Below are positions 10,750-20,939 of a stretch of DNA of 64,000 nt, in pieces. The notes under the pieces were generated by a model. That model worked only from the letters and a program-made list of their open reading frames with translations. It did no database searches and was not told the DNA's origin. The position numbers were made by a program, and so were the translations under genes. The stretch's first letter is position 1; every line of letters starts with the position of its first letter. The DNA is from Liopterus haemorrhoidalis (taxonomy: Eukaryota > Arthropoda > Insecta > Coleoptera > Dytiscidae), in NCBI GenBank assembly GCA_963971575.1, contig OZ020616.1, positions 12,617,575 to 12,681,574 on the forward strand. Reading direction: 5' to 3'.

Positions 10750-12030
10750 TTTTGTGATAATTCGAGTTATTCGAAATAAAACTTTTTTCCGATCACGTGG
10801 CTGTCATATAAGGTCTAGAAATAACTCACCTTCTCTATTCTTTTAGACCACCTAGGTGTTAGGAATCTATTTGAACAAAATCCATGCTGTTTAAAACTGA
10901 GCTATGCAAAGTATTTAAGTATTTTGTTAAATATTGTTGCTCCAATTTGATTAACAAATTTCTAATGAAGCATTTTTGAAACTGTTCTAAATGTTATTTA
11001 GATGAGATGAGATTTGATAGATAAGATGTTAAAAGTTAACAGTTTTCACCTACGCAATATAAAAATACTGGCGCCAGAAGTGAGTTCAGCAGCTGATTCA
11101 CAATGTTCTCGGAGCAGAGAATATAATTCATCTGTTGAATACCATGCTCACCATATTAGTCCCAACACTGGCACTTATTCTCTTCTTTATGTCCACTAAA
11201 TACAATGAAATGATGAAATTATTCCACTATAAATTAACACCAGAGATTTATTAAATGAAAAATGAATTATTTCCACAAGAGAAACTTGCTTTATTAGTCT
11301 ATTGTTTGGATTAATAAGCTACAGTTAAAAGGACCGCAACAACCCAAAAAATGTTGTGGCTGGAACATGATTTTTCATACTTCTGAATCTGAAATAATAA
11401 TAAACAGAATGTAAGCACGATATAGGTAAATCAGGGTTCGGCGGCGTCCCTTATGCGCCCGTAGTAGATTTTTAGTCTGTCCTCACTCTTTCAATTTTCA
11501 TAACCTTATCGAATCATACCCTTTTTTTAACGGTCGTTGGCCAAGTAAATTCTCCTAAAGCATACGTCATATCTAAAGATAAGCGATTCATTCTTATTAG
11601 AGTTTTCTTCCAGATTGGAGGATTTTGCGACATTGAATCTGTCTGTAAGATTCATAAAACCTTTTAATGTTGTCAAAAACGATGTGCTGCTATAATTTCG
11701 GCATATTTCCACATAAGTAATACAGCAGACCGGGAATTAGAAATAATAAAATGTTTTGGACCCCATTCGGTGACATATTTATATTAAAATTATCTTCTTA
11801 TTCTGCAACGACACATACTTATGAATCTATTTACATACATGTAATATTAAACCAAAATATTGATCAAGGGCCACACTCTTCTTTAGACAATTGTTCAAAA
11901 AGAGTCAAATCTAATCCTATAATCCGTAAATACCTACATATTTCATATAAATTAGATGTACATAATTTTATTAGGCCATTTTGTACAAAAATATTGTAAT
12001 GTGATTTAAATTTTCAATTACGCTTTTTAT
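10750..12030. other. No recognisable gene
   Basis: Short open frames at 11014-11199, 11527-11712 and 11751-11999 show no family motif. I see no clear repeat boundary here. Confidence 0.4.
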
Positions 12031-12039
12031 GTCAAAAGG

Positions 12040-12330
12040 TTGCTGACCTTTGATATAAATATTTCAATACAAAATAGAACTTTACATTTTCTCTTATTTG
12101 CTGATGACCAAGTCATATTTGTTCAAGATGAAGACGATATGATACACTTGCTCACGATTAAAAGAGGAGTACGAAGCCTAGGGATTCAATTCCAAGTTTC
12201 AAAAGAGCACATCTGTATTGGTGAACCTTCAAAAGACATAAAAATCGAAAACGAAACACTCAAAATACGCACAGACTGTCAATACTTGAAAACAATTATA
12301 TCAGATACAGGGTAGGTAGATGCATATATA
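12040..12330 (+). pseudogene. Non-LTR retrotransposon reverse transcriptase fragment
   Basis: A 91-codon frame carries LLFADDQVIFVQDEDDM, the A/YxDD active-site block of non-LTR reverse transcriptases (here FADD), followed by an SLGIQFQVSKEH segment in the place of the usual GLxINxxKT motif, then GEPSKDI and DCQYLKTIISDTG for the usual YLG block. This is the palm region C-terminal to the fingers. Everything before and after is missing or decayed. It runs into a (TAA) stretch near 12410. The clade cannot be fixed from so short a piece. Confidence 0.8.
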
Positions 12331-12758
12331 GATGATCATTAGAGGAAACAGGACAATAGGAATACTATATTGAACAATATTGAATAATTTATACAGAGTA
12401 ACGAATAAAATAATAATAATAATACAACTGAATCAACTAGAGTTTTTACAAATATTTTATTAGATAACACAGGCCAACAAAAAAAAAATTTTTTTTTGAG
12501 TCTTTATTTTAATGACTATTTTCTGTTTCCTTATATTGAAAAATAACTAAAACCTTCGTTTATTTTTGAAAAACTTTGCTTTTGTACATTTTACAACGAT
12601 CAATATATATTTATTTATTTTTATGACCATATAAGAAGAAGTGCATTATATTAAGTAAGGGTGGGGACGAGCGAGTGGAAAGCAAGTGGCATTTCACTTA
12701 CGTGGTTCTTAGTCGGTATGCGCATGCACATTGCAGCGATATAACGCATTTTGTGTAG

Positions 12759-12872
12759 CGGCTGATCCAAAAAATTGCGTCAAAAAGTTGTAAACACGAG
12801 GTAGACTCATCCTGCTATATTTGCGGCGAATTTATCAAAACAAGAGAATAGTTGGATTTCTGATAGGAATGC
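12759..12872 (+). pseudogene. N-terminal piece of the CYICGEF/SLK-H arthropod repeat protein
   Basis: The plus strand reads SCKHEVDSSCYICGEFIKTRE then a stop, followed by an in-frame VGFLIGM. CYICGEF is the N-terminal zinc-binding-like motif that I recall from a large uncharacterised arthropod multi-copy family. The orientation agrees with the C-terminal piece at 13119-13546, while the middle piece is inverted. Function of the family is unknown. Confidence 0.6.
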
Positions 12873-12873
12873 A

Positions 12874-13117
12874 TCCCATCAGAAATCCAACCATCTTAAA
12901 ATCCCCTATCACTGGCCAGGTATACTCATCATACTTTAAACTCTTAAGCACCATTTTCACACTTTCGTAATTTTCTTTGAGCATTACGGAATGAGCCAAA
13001 GGAAGAGATGGAAATTTATTTCCATTGTGAAGAAGAACAGCTTTTAAACTTTTTGTAGAACTATCTATGAAAAGATGCCAGTCAAAAGGAATGCATGAGA
13101 TTCCGATCACCTTGCAT
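12874..13117 (-). pseudogene. Middle piece of the same protein, inverted
   Basis: The minus strand reads CKVIGISCIPFDWHLFIDSS, then KAVLLHNGNKFPSLPLAHS, and ends KYDEYTWPVIGDFKMVGFLMG. In the family as I recall it, this block lies between the CYICGEF N-terminus and a GGYTKYPC motif. Here GGYTKYPC starts at 13119 on the other strand, two bases from where this piece begins, so the middle block is flipped in place. The reading frame of the block itself is open. A palindromic stretch, GTTGGATTTCTGAT and its complement, sits at its left breakpoint (12851-12891). Confidence 0.75.
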
Positions 13118-13118
13118 A

Positions 13119-13546
13119 GGCGGTTATACTAAATATCCTTGCTACCTTTATTTTTGTCGGACCACAAATAAAGAAAATAATGGCCAGTGACGAATTTTCA
13201 CAGATACTCAATACTCATGAAAGGAAAGCCTGAAAGCAGTGGTTCATGGTTTTCTAGGAAACAACAGAGCAGACTATTACATAGAGGTTATTGCAACTTA
13301 TTTAAACTCATGGGTTGCAGAATTTCCCTTAAAGTGCATATGTTAAATGCGTACTTGGACCAATTTAAAGATAACATGGGAGCCTATTCGGAAGAACAAG
13401 GTGAACGATTTCATCAAGACGTGATGGACTTTGAACGTCGTTATCAGGGGCAATACAATGAGAGTATGATGGGGGACTATATTTGGGGGCTAATACGAGA
13501 ATGTCCATACTATCACAGAAGAAATACGAAAAATAATCATTTCTAA
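13119..13546 (+). pseudogene. C-terminal piece of the same protein
   Basis: The plus strand gives GGYTKYPCYL, a deletion and frame change, then IFVGPQI, the region around MASDEFSQIL (seen intact in copy 2), MGCRISLKVHMLNAYLDQF, EEQGERFHQDVMDFERRYQG, MMGDYIWGLIRE, ending at a stop near 13546. The HFL-type, HQDI-type and RYQG motifs are hallmarks of the family as I recall it. Two small indels between 13205 and 13305 break the frame. Between GGYTKYPCYL and IFVGPQI a segment of about a hundred residues is missing. Confidence 0.75.
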
Positions 13547-13647
13547 ACTTTTTTATATATTCTGTTACAGTAGTTGTTTGTTTCGAATGCTTTTCTTGTA
13601 AATAAAACTGATTCAAATTCATAACAAAAGTTTGTATTGAAAGTTTC

Positions 13648-13925
13648 TCAAGAAGACCAAAGAGCCTCAACAAAATACCTCCATCTAGTGCAGTTCTAGG
13701 CCATGTTCCTGATTTCTTCTTACGAATTTCCTATTTCACGCAACCTCTTCACTGTGCGCTTCCTTGTATTTTTCGGGCCTGTCTGGTTATGTTGGCCGGA
13801 TCTCGCCTAAATATGTGTCCCAACCAACTACATATATTTGCGTATCTCTGACTGATTATTCGCCATAGTTCTTCGTTGGTTATAGTGTCAAGCCATTGGC
13901 CCGACAAATCAGTGTTTGCTAATGC
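13648..13925 (-). pseudogene. Non-LTR retrotransposon ORF2 C-terminal remnant
   Basis: Reading leftward, the minus strand gives LWRIISQRYANICSWLGHIFRRDPANITRQA in broken form, then ends CTRWRYFVEALWSS and a stop at 13648. A W-GH-RR block, an ITRQA block and a terminal TRWR-V-ALCS-like tail are typical of the extreme C-terminus of many insect LINE ORF2 proteins. Several stops interrupt it. Its 3' end abuts the composite repeat at about 13640. The neighbouring RT piece at 12040 is on the other strand, so they are separate insertions. Confidence 0.65.
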
Positions 13926-13927
13926 AT

Positions 13928-13961
13928 TACTATTATTATTATTATTATTATTATTATTTTA
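13928..13961. repeat. (ATT)n microsatellite
   Basis: About eleven ATT units. Confidence 0.9.
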
Positions 13962-14756
13962 AATTTGTTACTCTTTATGTATTATTTACAAATACAGTGA
14001 TTTCCTTGCATAAATAGTGCAGGATTCTCTTAAGAGGACCTGCTTAACTAAATTTACAAAACTACCAAAACGTTCACATGCCTGTGTTATCAGTCATTAC
14101 TCTTCGAACAAATTATTATTCTTTGTACTTGGCCCTCTTCGAAACGTGAATCTTCTTTAGAAAAACTTACGTTAGTGTGCAAGGTGTGTATTTAATTTGA
14201 ACATAAAATATAGGAAGTGAATTTGAAGGTTGTTGCAAGGTGCGGTGCGGGCTTTGGTGAGGTGAGGGTGTGTTGATTTGTAAATTGATATGCAGTGTTA
14301 GATATCGCATATAAGTAACACGATATAGGACCGCGTGGGCGGTTCTTACACTGTCATAACTGAATAATGAATAGCATTTAACGCAGATCAACTTCTTCCG
14401 TTCTCACTTCCTGCAGGAAATAGATCAATAACAGGTAATTTGCCTTAATTTGGACCACCAAGGCATAAGACTACCAATAATACCGGACACTACGATGATT
14501 AATAAATAAAAATTATACTTCGGACCAAAGTACAAAACTAAAATGCATTGACAGATTTGATTAAAATTGCTTAACTAGAGATGATAGTTTACTTTATTTA
14601 AGCCACATTTTTTCGGACACTATTCTATCCAACTAACTTCAATGGTCTTCATCAATGTTATAAATAAAAAATTGATTTAAACTGTTATAATGATGTTATA
14701 TAAATATATGTATTTCAAGGGTTTCGTATTTTGTAAAAACCGAGTCATAATAATGT

Positions 14757-14945
14757 TGTTAAGGAGGCACAGTTTCTTGTAAAAAAACTAAAATCTGAAA
14801 TAAAATTAATAACAATCTATGCATCGAAATTTGCAGCAAATTTTTGTCTATCTAACCGAATATTTTAAATGTAGAAAAAACTGTTATATAATTCTAAATA
14901 AACAATTATATTTTAGATGCCATCCTGTAAACCTGTCGACGTCGA
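14757..14945 (+). mobile_element. Family E, single arm
   Basis: Begins TTAAGGAGGCACAGTTTC and matches the inverted right arm of the complete element at 34734-35471 (TTTCTTRTA, AAATCTGAAATAAAATTA, CAATCTATGCATC, TTTGCAGC, TGTAGAAAAAACTGTTA), through to GATGCCATCCTGTAAACC. The partner arm is missing; the next element begins at 14975. Confidence 0.7.
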
Positions 14946-14974
14946 CGTCAGCCAGCAATGGGAGACTTAGGGTA

Positions 14975-16152
14975 AAGGTGGGATAGATGCCCCAGTTATA
15001 GAAAAACAATCGTGTTGCATTAATCTTAATTATTAAACTTTATCTGTTACTTTGCTATAATTCTTAGATAATTTTACTACACAATAACATAAGATTAAAA
15101 TACTTATAATTATTCTAAATATATAAAATTAATGATTTAAAATAGTACTGTAATTGGCCATATATCCCATATCGATGGGATTTTGGCCCCATATGGTGGT
15201 ATTTATGCCTCACTAAAATAATACATTTGATTTTGACCAACAATTTTAATATTTTTTTGCCAACATATATACGGAGTGGTCATACCGATTTTGACTATTT
15301 TTAGCATGATGTCTGTTGGTCTGTGTGTCTGTCGGTCCATGGAGATGTGTAGAGCAATTTTGGCCAAACGGATTTTTATGAAACTTCATATTTAGGTTTT
15401 TGACATCAATGGCACCAGTTGTTCAACTTTTGGTACAAATCGGTCAACTATAAATTTAAGTTTACTCGTGTCGGTTTTAAGATTTTTGCGAATATTTCAC
15501 AACAGAGAAAATTTTCTAAAACATGTATTCTACAAAAGTTACTGTACAAGTAATAATTAACAACTTTTATTTGAAACATTTTTTGATAGGACTTAATAAA
15601 TTTTTAAAACTTTTCATATTTTTGCGATATTTTTTCCAAGTATCTATTTTGGCATATATGTTGTTTCGTGTACTTGGGAAAATGTTAGTATAAGATTATA
15701 TATATATTTATATATTTTTTATTATAAGATTATATATACAATGCCCGAGCCATATATCCCACATTTATTGCGGCCTTATATCCTTTATGGGATAGATGCC
15801 CCATCTGTTTATTTCGAATGTATACAATATTGAGCATTATTTTTTACTCTATAATGTGAGGTTAAGTGTCTTTTGATACCTAGTAATGAAACTAATTTTG
15901 TTAAAGTTATAGTTACGTCATAAAACCTTAAGACAAAATGTCGTAATTATTGAAATACAACCACTCATATGAGCACCTACCTTTACAATTTAATTTTTCA
16001 TAAACTATTAACATTGATGATAATTTAACACATTTATTTCAGAAGACTGTGTTTCTCGTACAAACTGTCAGTACTGAAATGATACAAACACACACCGTTA
16101 TGGATATATGCGAAGTGGGGCGTTTATCCCACTGGGGCATCTATACCAACTT
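14975..16152. mobile_element. TA-flanked TIR element with GATGCCCC motifs (1178 bp)
   Basis: Ends AAAGGTGGGATAGATGCC and, inverted, AAAGTTGGTATAGATGCC continue into CCAGT on both sides and are next to TA. Degenerate versions of the same GGGATA-ATGCCCC motif recur internally near 15165, 15770 and 15790. A GTCTGTTGGTCTGTGTGTCTG stretch at 15310 resembles families A and G. No coding frame. Probably a non-autonomous Tc1/mariner-type element. Confidence 0.7.
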
Positions 16153-16159
16153 TACTATA

Positions 16160-16945
16160 GTAGAACAGAAAAATCTCTGACACCTAGCTGAACCTAAAAA
16201 ATGATCAGGACTATTCTAGACTATAGGTCATATATTAACAAATTAAACCAAAAAGCAACATCATCCATCAGAACAGCAAGTTTATTTCCCACCAGAAATA
16301 CATGTACATTGTTTCGAATAAACGGTGACATCTTTAATTAAAGTAGCAAAAGTCTGTCTGACATCGAGGTTAAACATATATCATGAAAATTATATTTACA
16401 AATCCAATTAAGAAAACCACAATTGATTAAACAATTTAGCACAAACATATTTTTAGCTTTCCTAATGAAGATTTTCAAACCACAAAGTAATGATTGACCA
16501 AAGGTCTGGAAGTGTTAGTTTGAGTTATGTTTTTTTCCGGTACAAGTTCTTCTTCACATATGGAGACTGACAATTACCGTTAATAACTAAATATGTTCAT
16601 ATTGCACAATGAACAAACCGCTACAGTTAAACAAGAACTAACAAGTATTAAGTCGAGAGCAAAACAAATACATATGACACATTAAATCATGCTATAAAAT
16701 ATTGGTTAATTAAGATTTGGGTAAATAAATTACAAAAGAAAACAATAATAGAGATGTGATATAGCCACAGAATGGGTCATAAGTAGTACGTAAGAATTGT
16801 TCTTCTTTGGAATTCAATTTAATTTTGAAAACAATAATAGTTCTCCATTGGACTCAGTTGGTGTACCAGTTTATATTTTAGGGAAAAAATTGTAAATCAG
16901 ATTGATGTCGACTTGATCGTTTGCTAATCGAAATTTCAGGAATTT
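16160..16945. other. No recognisable gene
   Basis: AT-rich DNA without long frames or clear repeat ends. Confidence 0.4.
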
Positions 16946-17133
16946 TTCTAAGGTAACCATATTTTTTAATTCAAAATTCGGGACGGGTGCGTTGAGACGG
17001 GAATAGGGGGGGGGTCTTGTTAATTTTTGAAATATAGTTGTTTAATTAATTTTTTTAATACAAATTATATACATTTTAATTTATTATAAATAAAAATTTC
17101 CAATCATGGATAGGTAATTAGCATATATTAATA

Positions 17134-17697
17134 GACCGGGAGTTCATGACAGTTTTTGGTCTCCGATTTCATACAGCATGCCTTTTGGAGGAGAGAATAT
17201 TTACCCTGTGACAACAAAAAAGGGATGGTACTAAACCCCTGCACGCTTTCCGGTCATAGGGAAAATTGCATTTCCACTTAAACACAAAATTTTTGTGCTT
17301 TTCTCTGATTAATATTGCTTGCCCTTTTGTCAAAAGAAAGTTATAACAAATTTAAAGTCTTTTAAATATATGCATGCGATTCGGAGGGTCCCAAAGGGCT
17401 CAAACGATTATGTGATCTTGTAATAAAAAAATATGATTTTCCGCGTTTTCATACAGCATGCCTATAATTAAAAGACTTTAAATTTGTTATAACTTTCTTT
17501 TGACAAAAGGGCAAGCAATATTAAATCAGAGAAAAGCACAAAAATTTTGTGCAAGTGGAAATGCAATTTTCCCTATGACCGGAAAGCGTGTAGGGGTTTA
17601 GTACCATCCCTTTTTTGTTGTCACAGGGTAAATATGCTCTCCTCCAAAAGGCATGCTGTATGAAATCGGAGACCAAAAATGTCGTGAGCTCCCGGTC
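17134..17697. mobile_element. Family B palindromic element, complete (564 bp)
   Basis: Starts GACCGGGAGTTCATGACAG and ends with the inverted GAGCTCCCGGTC, both next to TA. Each arm is about 230 bp and runs through GTCTCCGATTTCATACAGCATGCC and TTGTCAAAAGAAAGTTATAA-type blocks; a central 100 bp also contains inverted sub-blocks. No coding capacity. TA duplication suggests a Tc1/mariner-mobilised foldback element. Other copies: 10362-10727 and 28225-28578. Confidence 0.88.
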
Positions 17698-17754
17698 TAT
17701 AATAAAAGTGACGTTATTAAAATCACAGTATTTTTTTAAATGAATTCTTTTTAT

Positions 17755-17935
17755 ATTTTTGCGAACTATGGATCTATTTAAGCAGGTCTTTTTTGCTTTG
17801 AAACATTTTATAAAATCCGCAGTTTCCTTTATAATTTCCTTTAATCAGTAATATTGGTTTTAATGTGTCTACATCAAGTCGAGTCTTGTCACTTGTCCAA
17901 AAGCTGTTCATCGAGGAAAATACCCTTTCGGTATA
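17755..17935 (-). pseudogene. hAT transposase C-terminal remnant
   Basis: The minus strand reads ERVFSSMNSFWTSDKTRLDV, then LKPILLIKGNY, GFYKMFQSKKDLLK, a stop, and IHSSQKY. The ERVFS-N-W-R-RL block is the conserved C-terminal dimerisation region of hAT transposases, with a W-aligned NFY-LLK-I-SS-KY tail. It lies between the nested family B element and the right end of the hAT, in the expected place for a C-terminus read toward the left end. All catalytic parts are missing. Confidence 0.7.
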
Positions 17936-18804
17936 TTTTTTTTTTTAGTTCAAGTTTTGTAAATATTATTTAAAATAAATATTGAAAATAAGTACCTTTT
18001 CTAAAATTCGGGACTATTCGTGACAAAAAAAGCCTAATTGGGGACAAATATTGCCTCGGGAAAAAACCGTATTGCCGTATAAAATGCAAATATTGCCTAA
18101 AAATTCGGGACGCAAGGCGAAAATTCGGGACTGTCCCGGCAAATTCGGGGTGTATAGTCACCTTAATTTTTACCACAGGCCTACAAGTTATTTTTCATTA
18201 GTACGATTTGTTCTACTCGAGACTGATCCTTCAGAGATGCCTTTTGTTCTAACTCTTGTGCAACTAGATGACATTTTTTAAACGAAACACTGAATCTTTC
18301 CTCCATATATGCTGAAATGTACTTTATTACAGGGATGGGGAGTCGGAGTCGGAGTCGGGAGTCGGGAGTCGAGGAGTCGAAGCTTTTTGGAGGAGTCGGA
18401 GTCGGAGTCGGGAGTCGGAAAAAGTTATCGACTCCCGACTCTTTGATTACATTTTTATCAAGGATGAGAACAATCCGAAAACGAAAGTAAAATACCATAC
18501 TACCAGAATTTTTTAAAGTACGGAAACAGGAACGACATTTTTTCTCTGTTTATGAACGAAAATGAAATTAAAAATATTCAATTCCGGTTTCCTTCACGCT
18601 TTCCAGTTAAAAATTTAATTAATTTTTAGTCATATCTAATTTTTCTTTTTCTGTATACTTTGTTTATTATGTTAAAACGAAACTAAACTGGATTTTTATT
18701 TTCTCAAGTTGTAACGGGCTTTGTGATTATTTTATGTTTCATGTTGGCAGCTAAAATTTATATGTCAAAAGAAAAAAGTGACATGTTATGAAAAATAAAG
18801 TATA

Positions 18805-18930
18805 GTCTGTTCCAAACGATTAGGCGGAACTAGATTTTCGGTTAGTTCCGCCTAATCGTTTGGAACAGACTAACCGAAAATCAGACTAACCGAAAATCTA
18901 GTTCCGCCTAAACCAAAGGAACAGACTTTA
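18805..18930. mobile_element. Family C snap-back element
   Basis: TAGTCTGTTCCAAACGATTA and GGCGGAACTAGAT are followed at once by their inverted complement, giving a hairpin with arms of about 30 nt (18805-18870), then by a second inverted end with AAGGAACAGACTTTA. Nested in the hAT element at 18330-19369. Confidence 0.7.
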
Positions 18931-19067
18931 TATAAAATACAAAACAATTTTTTTTAAACTAATATATTTGAAAATTTGTATTAAAAATGACTCAATAGTC
19001 AAGATGAAATGAAAATGACATTTTATAAAAACAGCTCACCCAAACCCAAGATATTTAATGTAAGTAT

Positions 19068-19250
19068 AGTCTGTTTCTTTGGTTTAAGCGGAATTAGATA
19101 TCGAAATCTACTAACTTTTAAGGATTGAATGAAGCTTTCTATCATTTTGTTTAACAAAAGCCCACTTTGATAGTTAAAAAGTGAACTCGTGATAAATTAA
19201 GAAAATAAAAATTCCATTTAGTTCCGCTTAAACATTTGGAATAGACTTTA
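19068..19250. mobile_element. Family C element
   Basis: Left end TAGTCTGTTTCTTTGGTTTA with AGCGGAATTAGAT, and right end TTAGTTCCGCTTAAAC with GGAATAGACTT, are inverted copies flanked by TA. No coding capacity. Confidence 0.75.
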
Positions 19251-19379
19251 CAATTTACCAGTGAAAGGAGTCGGGAGTCGGAGTCGGAGTCGAAGTCGAT
19301 TTTCGAAAATACCGACTCCGGAGTCGAGAGTCGGGAGTCGATAATTTTTCTGTCGACTCCCCATCCCTGCTTTATTACG

Positions 19380-20235
19380 GTATATTAAGCGATCTTCTTT
19401 AGTGGATAATCCATCCTACGATCTTTTTACTATAGAAATTCACTTTTATATTTTATATAGTTTAACATATATGTCGTGACGGGGCGTGAACTTGGCGTGA
19501 ACTGGTAGAGTCCCCAGCTCTGACGAATAATATATTTTCCTAGACCTAAATCTACAGTTAAGTGCATAAACACATATTATTGAATATTTATTTGGCGAGA
19601 TTAACATTCTTGTAGTATGTGAGGCGTTGTTATTGTATTATTTAATAGGTACTGACCATCGTAGAGCCATTTCCAACGGTTTATTATCGTCAGACGCAAC
19701 GCAGAGTTCGTTAGAGTGCGTTAAAATAATTGCGTTTGCGTCTGTTGATAATAAATTGTTAGAAATGGATCCACGAACAGAGCTAATGTGTACTAATTGA
19801 AAAACCATGAATTCGAAAAAAGATGCAAAGGTAGCGGGACGAGGAAGTTCTGACCAATAGGCAAGACATAATGATCGTCTAGTGCAATTCTCACATAAAT
19901 CAAGCATTGTTACTTCAGTTTTGATGTCCAACTGTGCTGGGTGGTATTTAAGTTTGTAGTCTTAACTAAAAAATATAATGTACAAGTATTAGAGGGTAAA
20001 TTGATATTTGTTTCTTTGACAGTTCTCTTTAACTGTCTCTGTCTGCCAGAGTACTCTCTCTATGCGCACCGTAAAGACCGCCCTTTCACGAGATATTTGC
20101 CAAATAGTAATACATTGGTTCTATGAAGATAGCAGTTTATGAAAAGTAAGGACAACTCGGCCATCCGTTATCAGTTTTACCAACAGCATAGATTCATTTA
20201 GCACCAAGAGATCCAATAAAATCTGCCAGGTTTCT
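19380..20235. other. No recognisable gene; holds one foldback element
   Basis: Apart from the inverted pair at 19667-19766 I see no gene. The 97-codon frame at 19638-19931 is created by that foldback. Confidence 0.4.
19667..19766. repeat. Foldback element of about 100 bp
   Basis: CCATTTCCAAC, TTTATTATC and CAGACGCAA recur inverted as TTGCGTCTG, GATAATAAA and GTTAGAAATGG, with a 30-nt centre. Confidence 0.6.
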
Positions 20236-20242
20236 ACCAACG

Positions 20243-20515
20243 ACAGATCGAAGTGATGACAAAAAAAAGGCAACAGATCGAAGTGATGGGAAAAAAAAGA
20301 AAGAAGACCAAAGTTATAACCAACAAAAAAAGAAAAGAAATACGAATCGAAGTCCTGGCTAAAAATAGAAAAAGGACTGCATATCGAAGTGATGACCTAA
20401 AAAAGGGGAAAACGACTCGAAATTATGACCAACAATAAAAAAAAGGAAGATGGATCGAAGGCATGACTAAAATTTAAAAAGTACAGCGGATCGAAGTGAT
20501 AACAAAAAATGGATT
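20243..20515 (+). repeat. Minisatellite, about eight 29-37 nt units
   Basis: Degenerate units built on ATCGAAGTGATGACAAAAAA start near 20247, 20276, 20339, 20380, 20412, 20449 and 20487, with a diverged one near 20310. The 61-codon frame across it is Lys/Arg-rich repeat translation. Similar text in reverse lies at 59345-59420. Confidence 0.7.
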
Positions 20516-20533
20516 CCTTCTTTAGTGGACAGA

Positions 20534-20553
20534 TTATAATAATAATAATAATA
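20534..20553. repeat. (AAT)n tract at a LINE 3' end
   Basis: About six units. It lies on the 3' side of the LINE remnant at 20645-20935, read on the minus strand, as expected for a short 3' repeat tail. Confidence 0.75.
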
Positions 20554-20644
20554 ATAATATATATTTATTTAACCATATAGTTAATTTACAAAAACATATA
20601 TACATATCCCGAAAAAAAATATTTATAAAATAAATTACAAAACT

Positions 20645-20935
20645 ATTTTACAGAAAAACATTCTCTCTTACATAACTAATACATCCTTTTTTAAATCTAC
20701 TTAAATTTGTCTCTTGTTTTAAGTTTTCCGATAAACTATTAAATAATTGCAACCCCTTAAAATATAAACAGTTTTGGGCTCCCATCTTTTTTGTTTTTAC
20801 TATGTTGAAATCGTTTCTATTTCTAAGATTATAATTGCTAATTTCCTTGACACATTTTATGTTAGTAAAGAGGTACTCCGGCACAAGACCATGTTTGATT
20901 TTATAAATGAAAACTAGAGTCAGGAAGTATAATCT
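20645..20935 (-). pseudogene. Non-LTR retrotransposon ORF2 C-terminus
   Basis: The minus strand reads LVFIYKIKHGLVPEYLFTNI, then SNYNLRNRNDFNIVKTKK, YFKGLQLFNSLSENLKQE, and SRFKKGCISYV. YNLRN, the LFNSLS block (usually YNxLP) and the FKK--YL-type tail are typical of the extreme C-terminus of CR1/Jockey-like ORF2 proteins. About 100 residues survive in one open frame, with a stop near 20648. A 90-bp untranslated stretch and an (AAT)n tail follow. It is a 5'-truncated insertion, the usual outcome of target-primed reverse transcription. Confidence 0.75.
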
Positions 20936-20939
20936 TTGC

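Larger units (their letters stand above)
12480..13640. repeat. Composite repeat carrying an internally inverted gene remnant, copy 1
   Basis: This block shares its left flank (GAGTCTTTATTTTAATGACT and AACCTTCGTTTATTTTTG), its gene pieces in the same unusual orientations, and its right flank up to TAACAAAAGTTTGTATT with 52850-53715. Copy 1 contains about 240 bp (12612-12850) that copy 2 lacks. Copy 2 also has a roughly 110-bp deletion in the middle segment. The shared arrangement means the rearrangement came before the duplication. Confidence 0.85.
16950..18167. mobile_element. Decayed hAT element with nested palindromic insert
   Basis: Left end TAAGGTAACCATA followed by TTCGGGACGG, and right end, inverted, TAAGGTGACTATACACCCC, form related termini with further CGGGAC motifs inside (18000-18145). 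The flanks AATTTTTC and ATTTTTAC suggest a degenerate 8-bp duplication. It carries a hAT transposase C-terminal remnant, and family B is inserted at 17134-17697. Confidence 0.6.
18330..19369. mobile_element. hAT-type element with GAGTCG subterminal arrays (1040 bp)
   Basis: Termini CAGGGATGGGGAGTCG and, inverted, the same sequence at the right are flanked by a perfect 8-bp duplication CTTTATTA (18322-18329 and 19370-19377). The first and last 110 bp are dense in GGAGTCG/GGGAGTCG units. No transposase. The interior contains two family C elements. Confidence 0.88.

Noticed and set aside
13365..13673. 102-codon minus-strand frame (also 53442-53726)
   Set aside because: Antisense shadow of the plus-strand C-terminal piece of the composite gene remnant.
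18181..18498. 105-codon minus-strand frame rich in Pro/Thr
   Set aside because: Translation of the GAGTCG array of the hAT element at 18330.
20648..20884. Possible small host gene on the minus strand
   Set aside because: The YNLRN and FKK motifs and the (AAT)n tail identify it as a LINE C-terminus.
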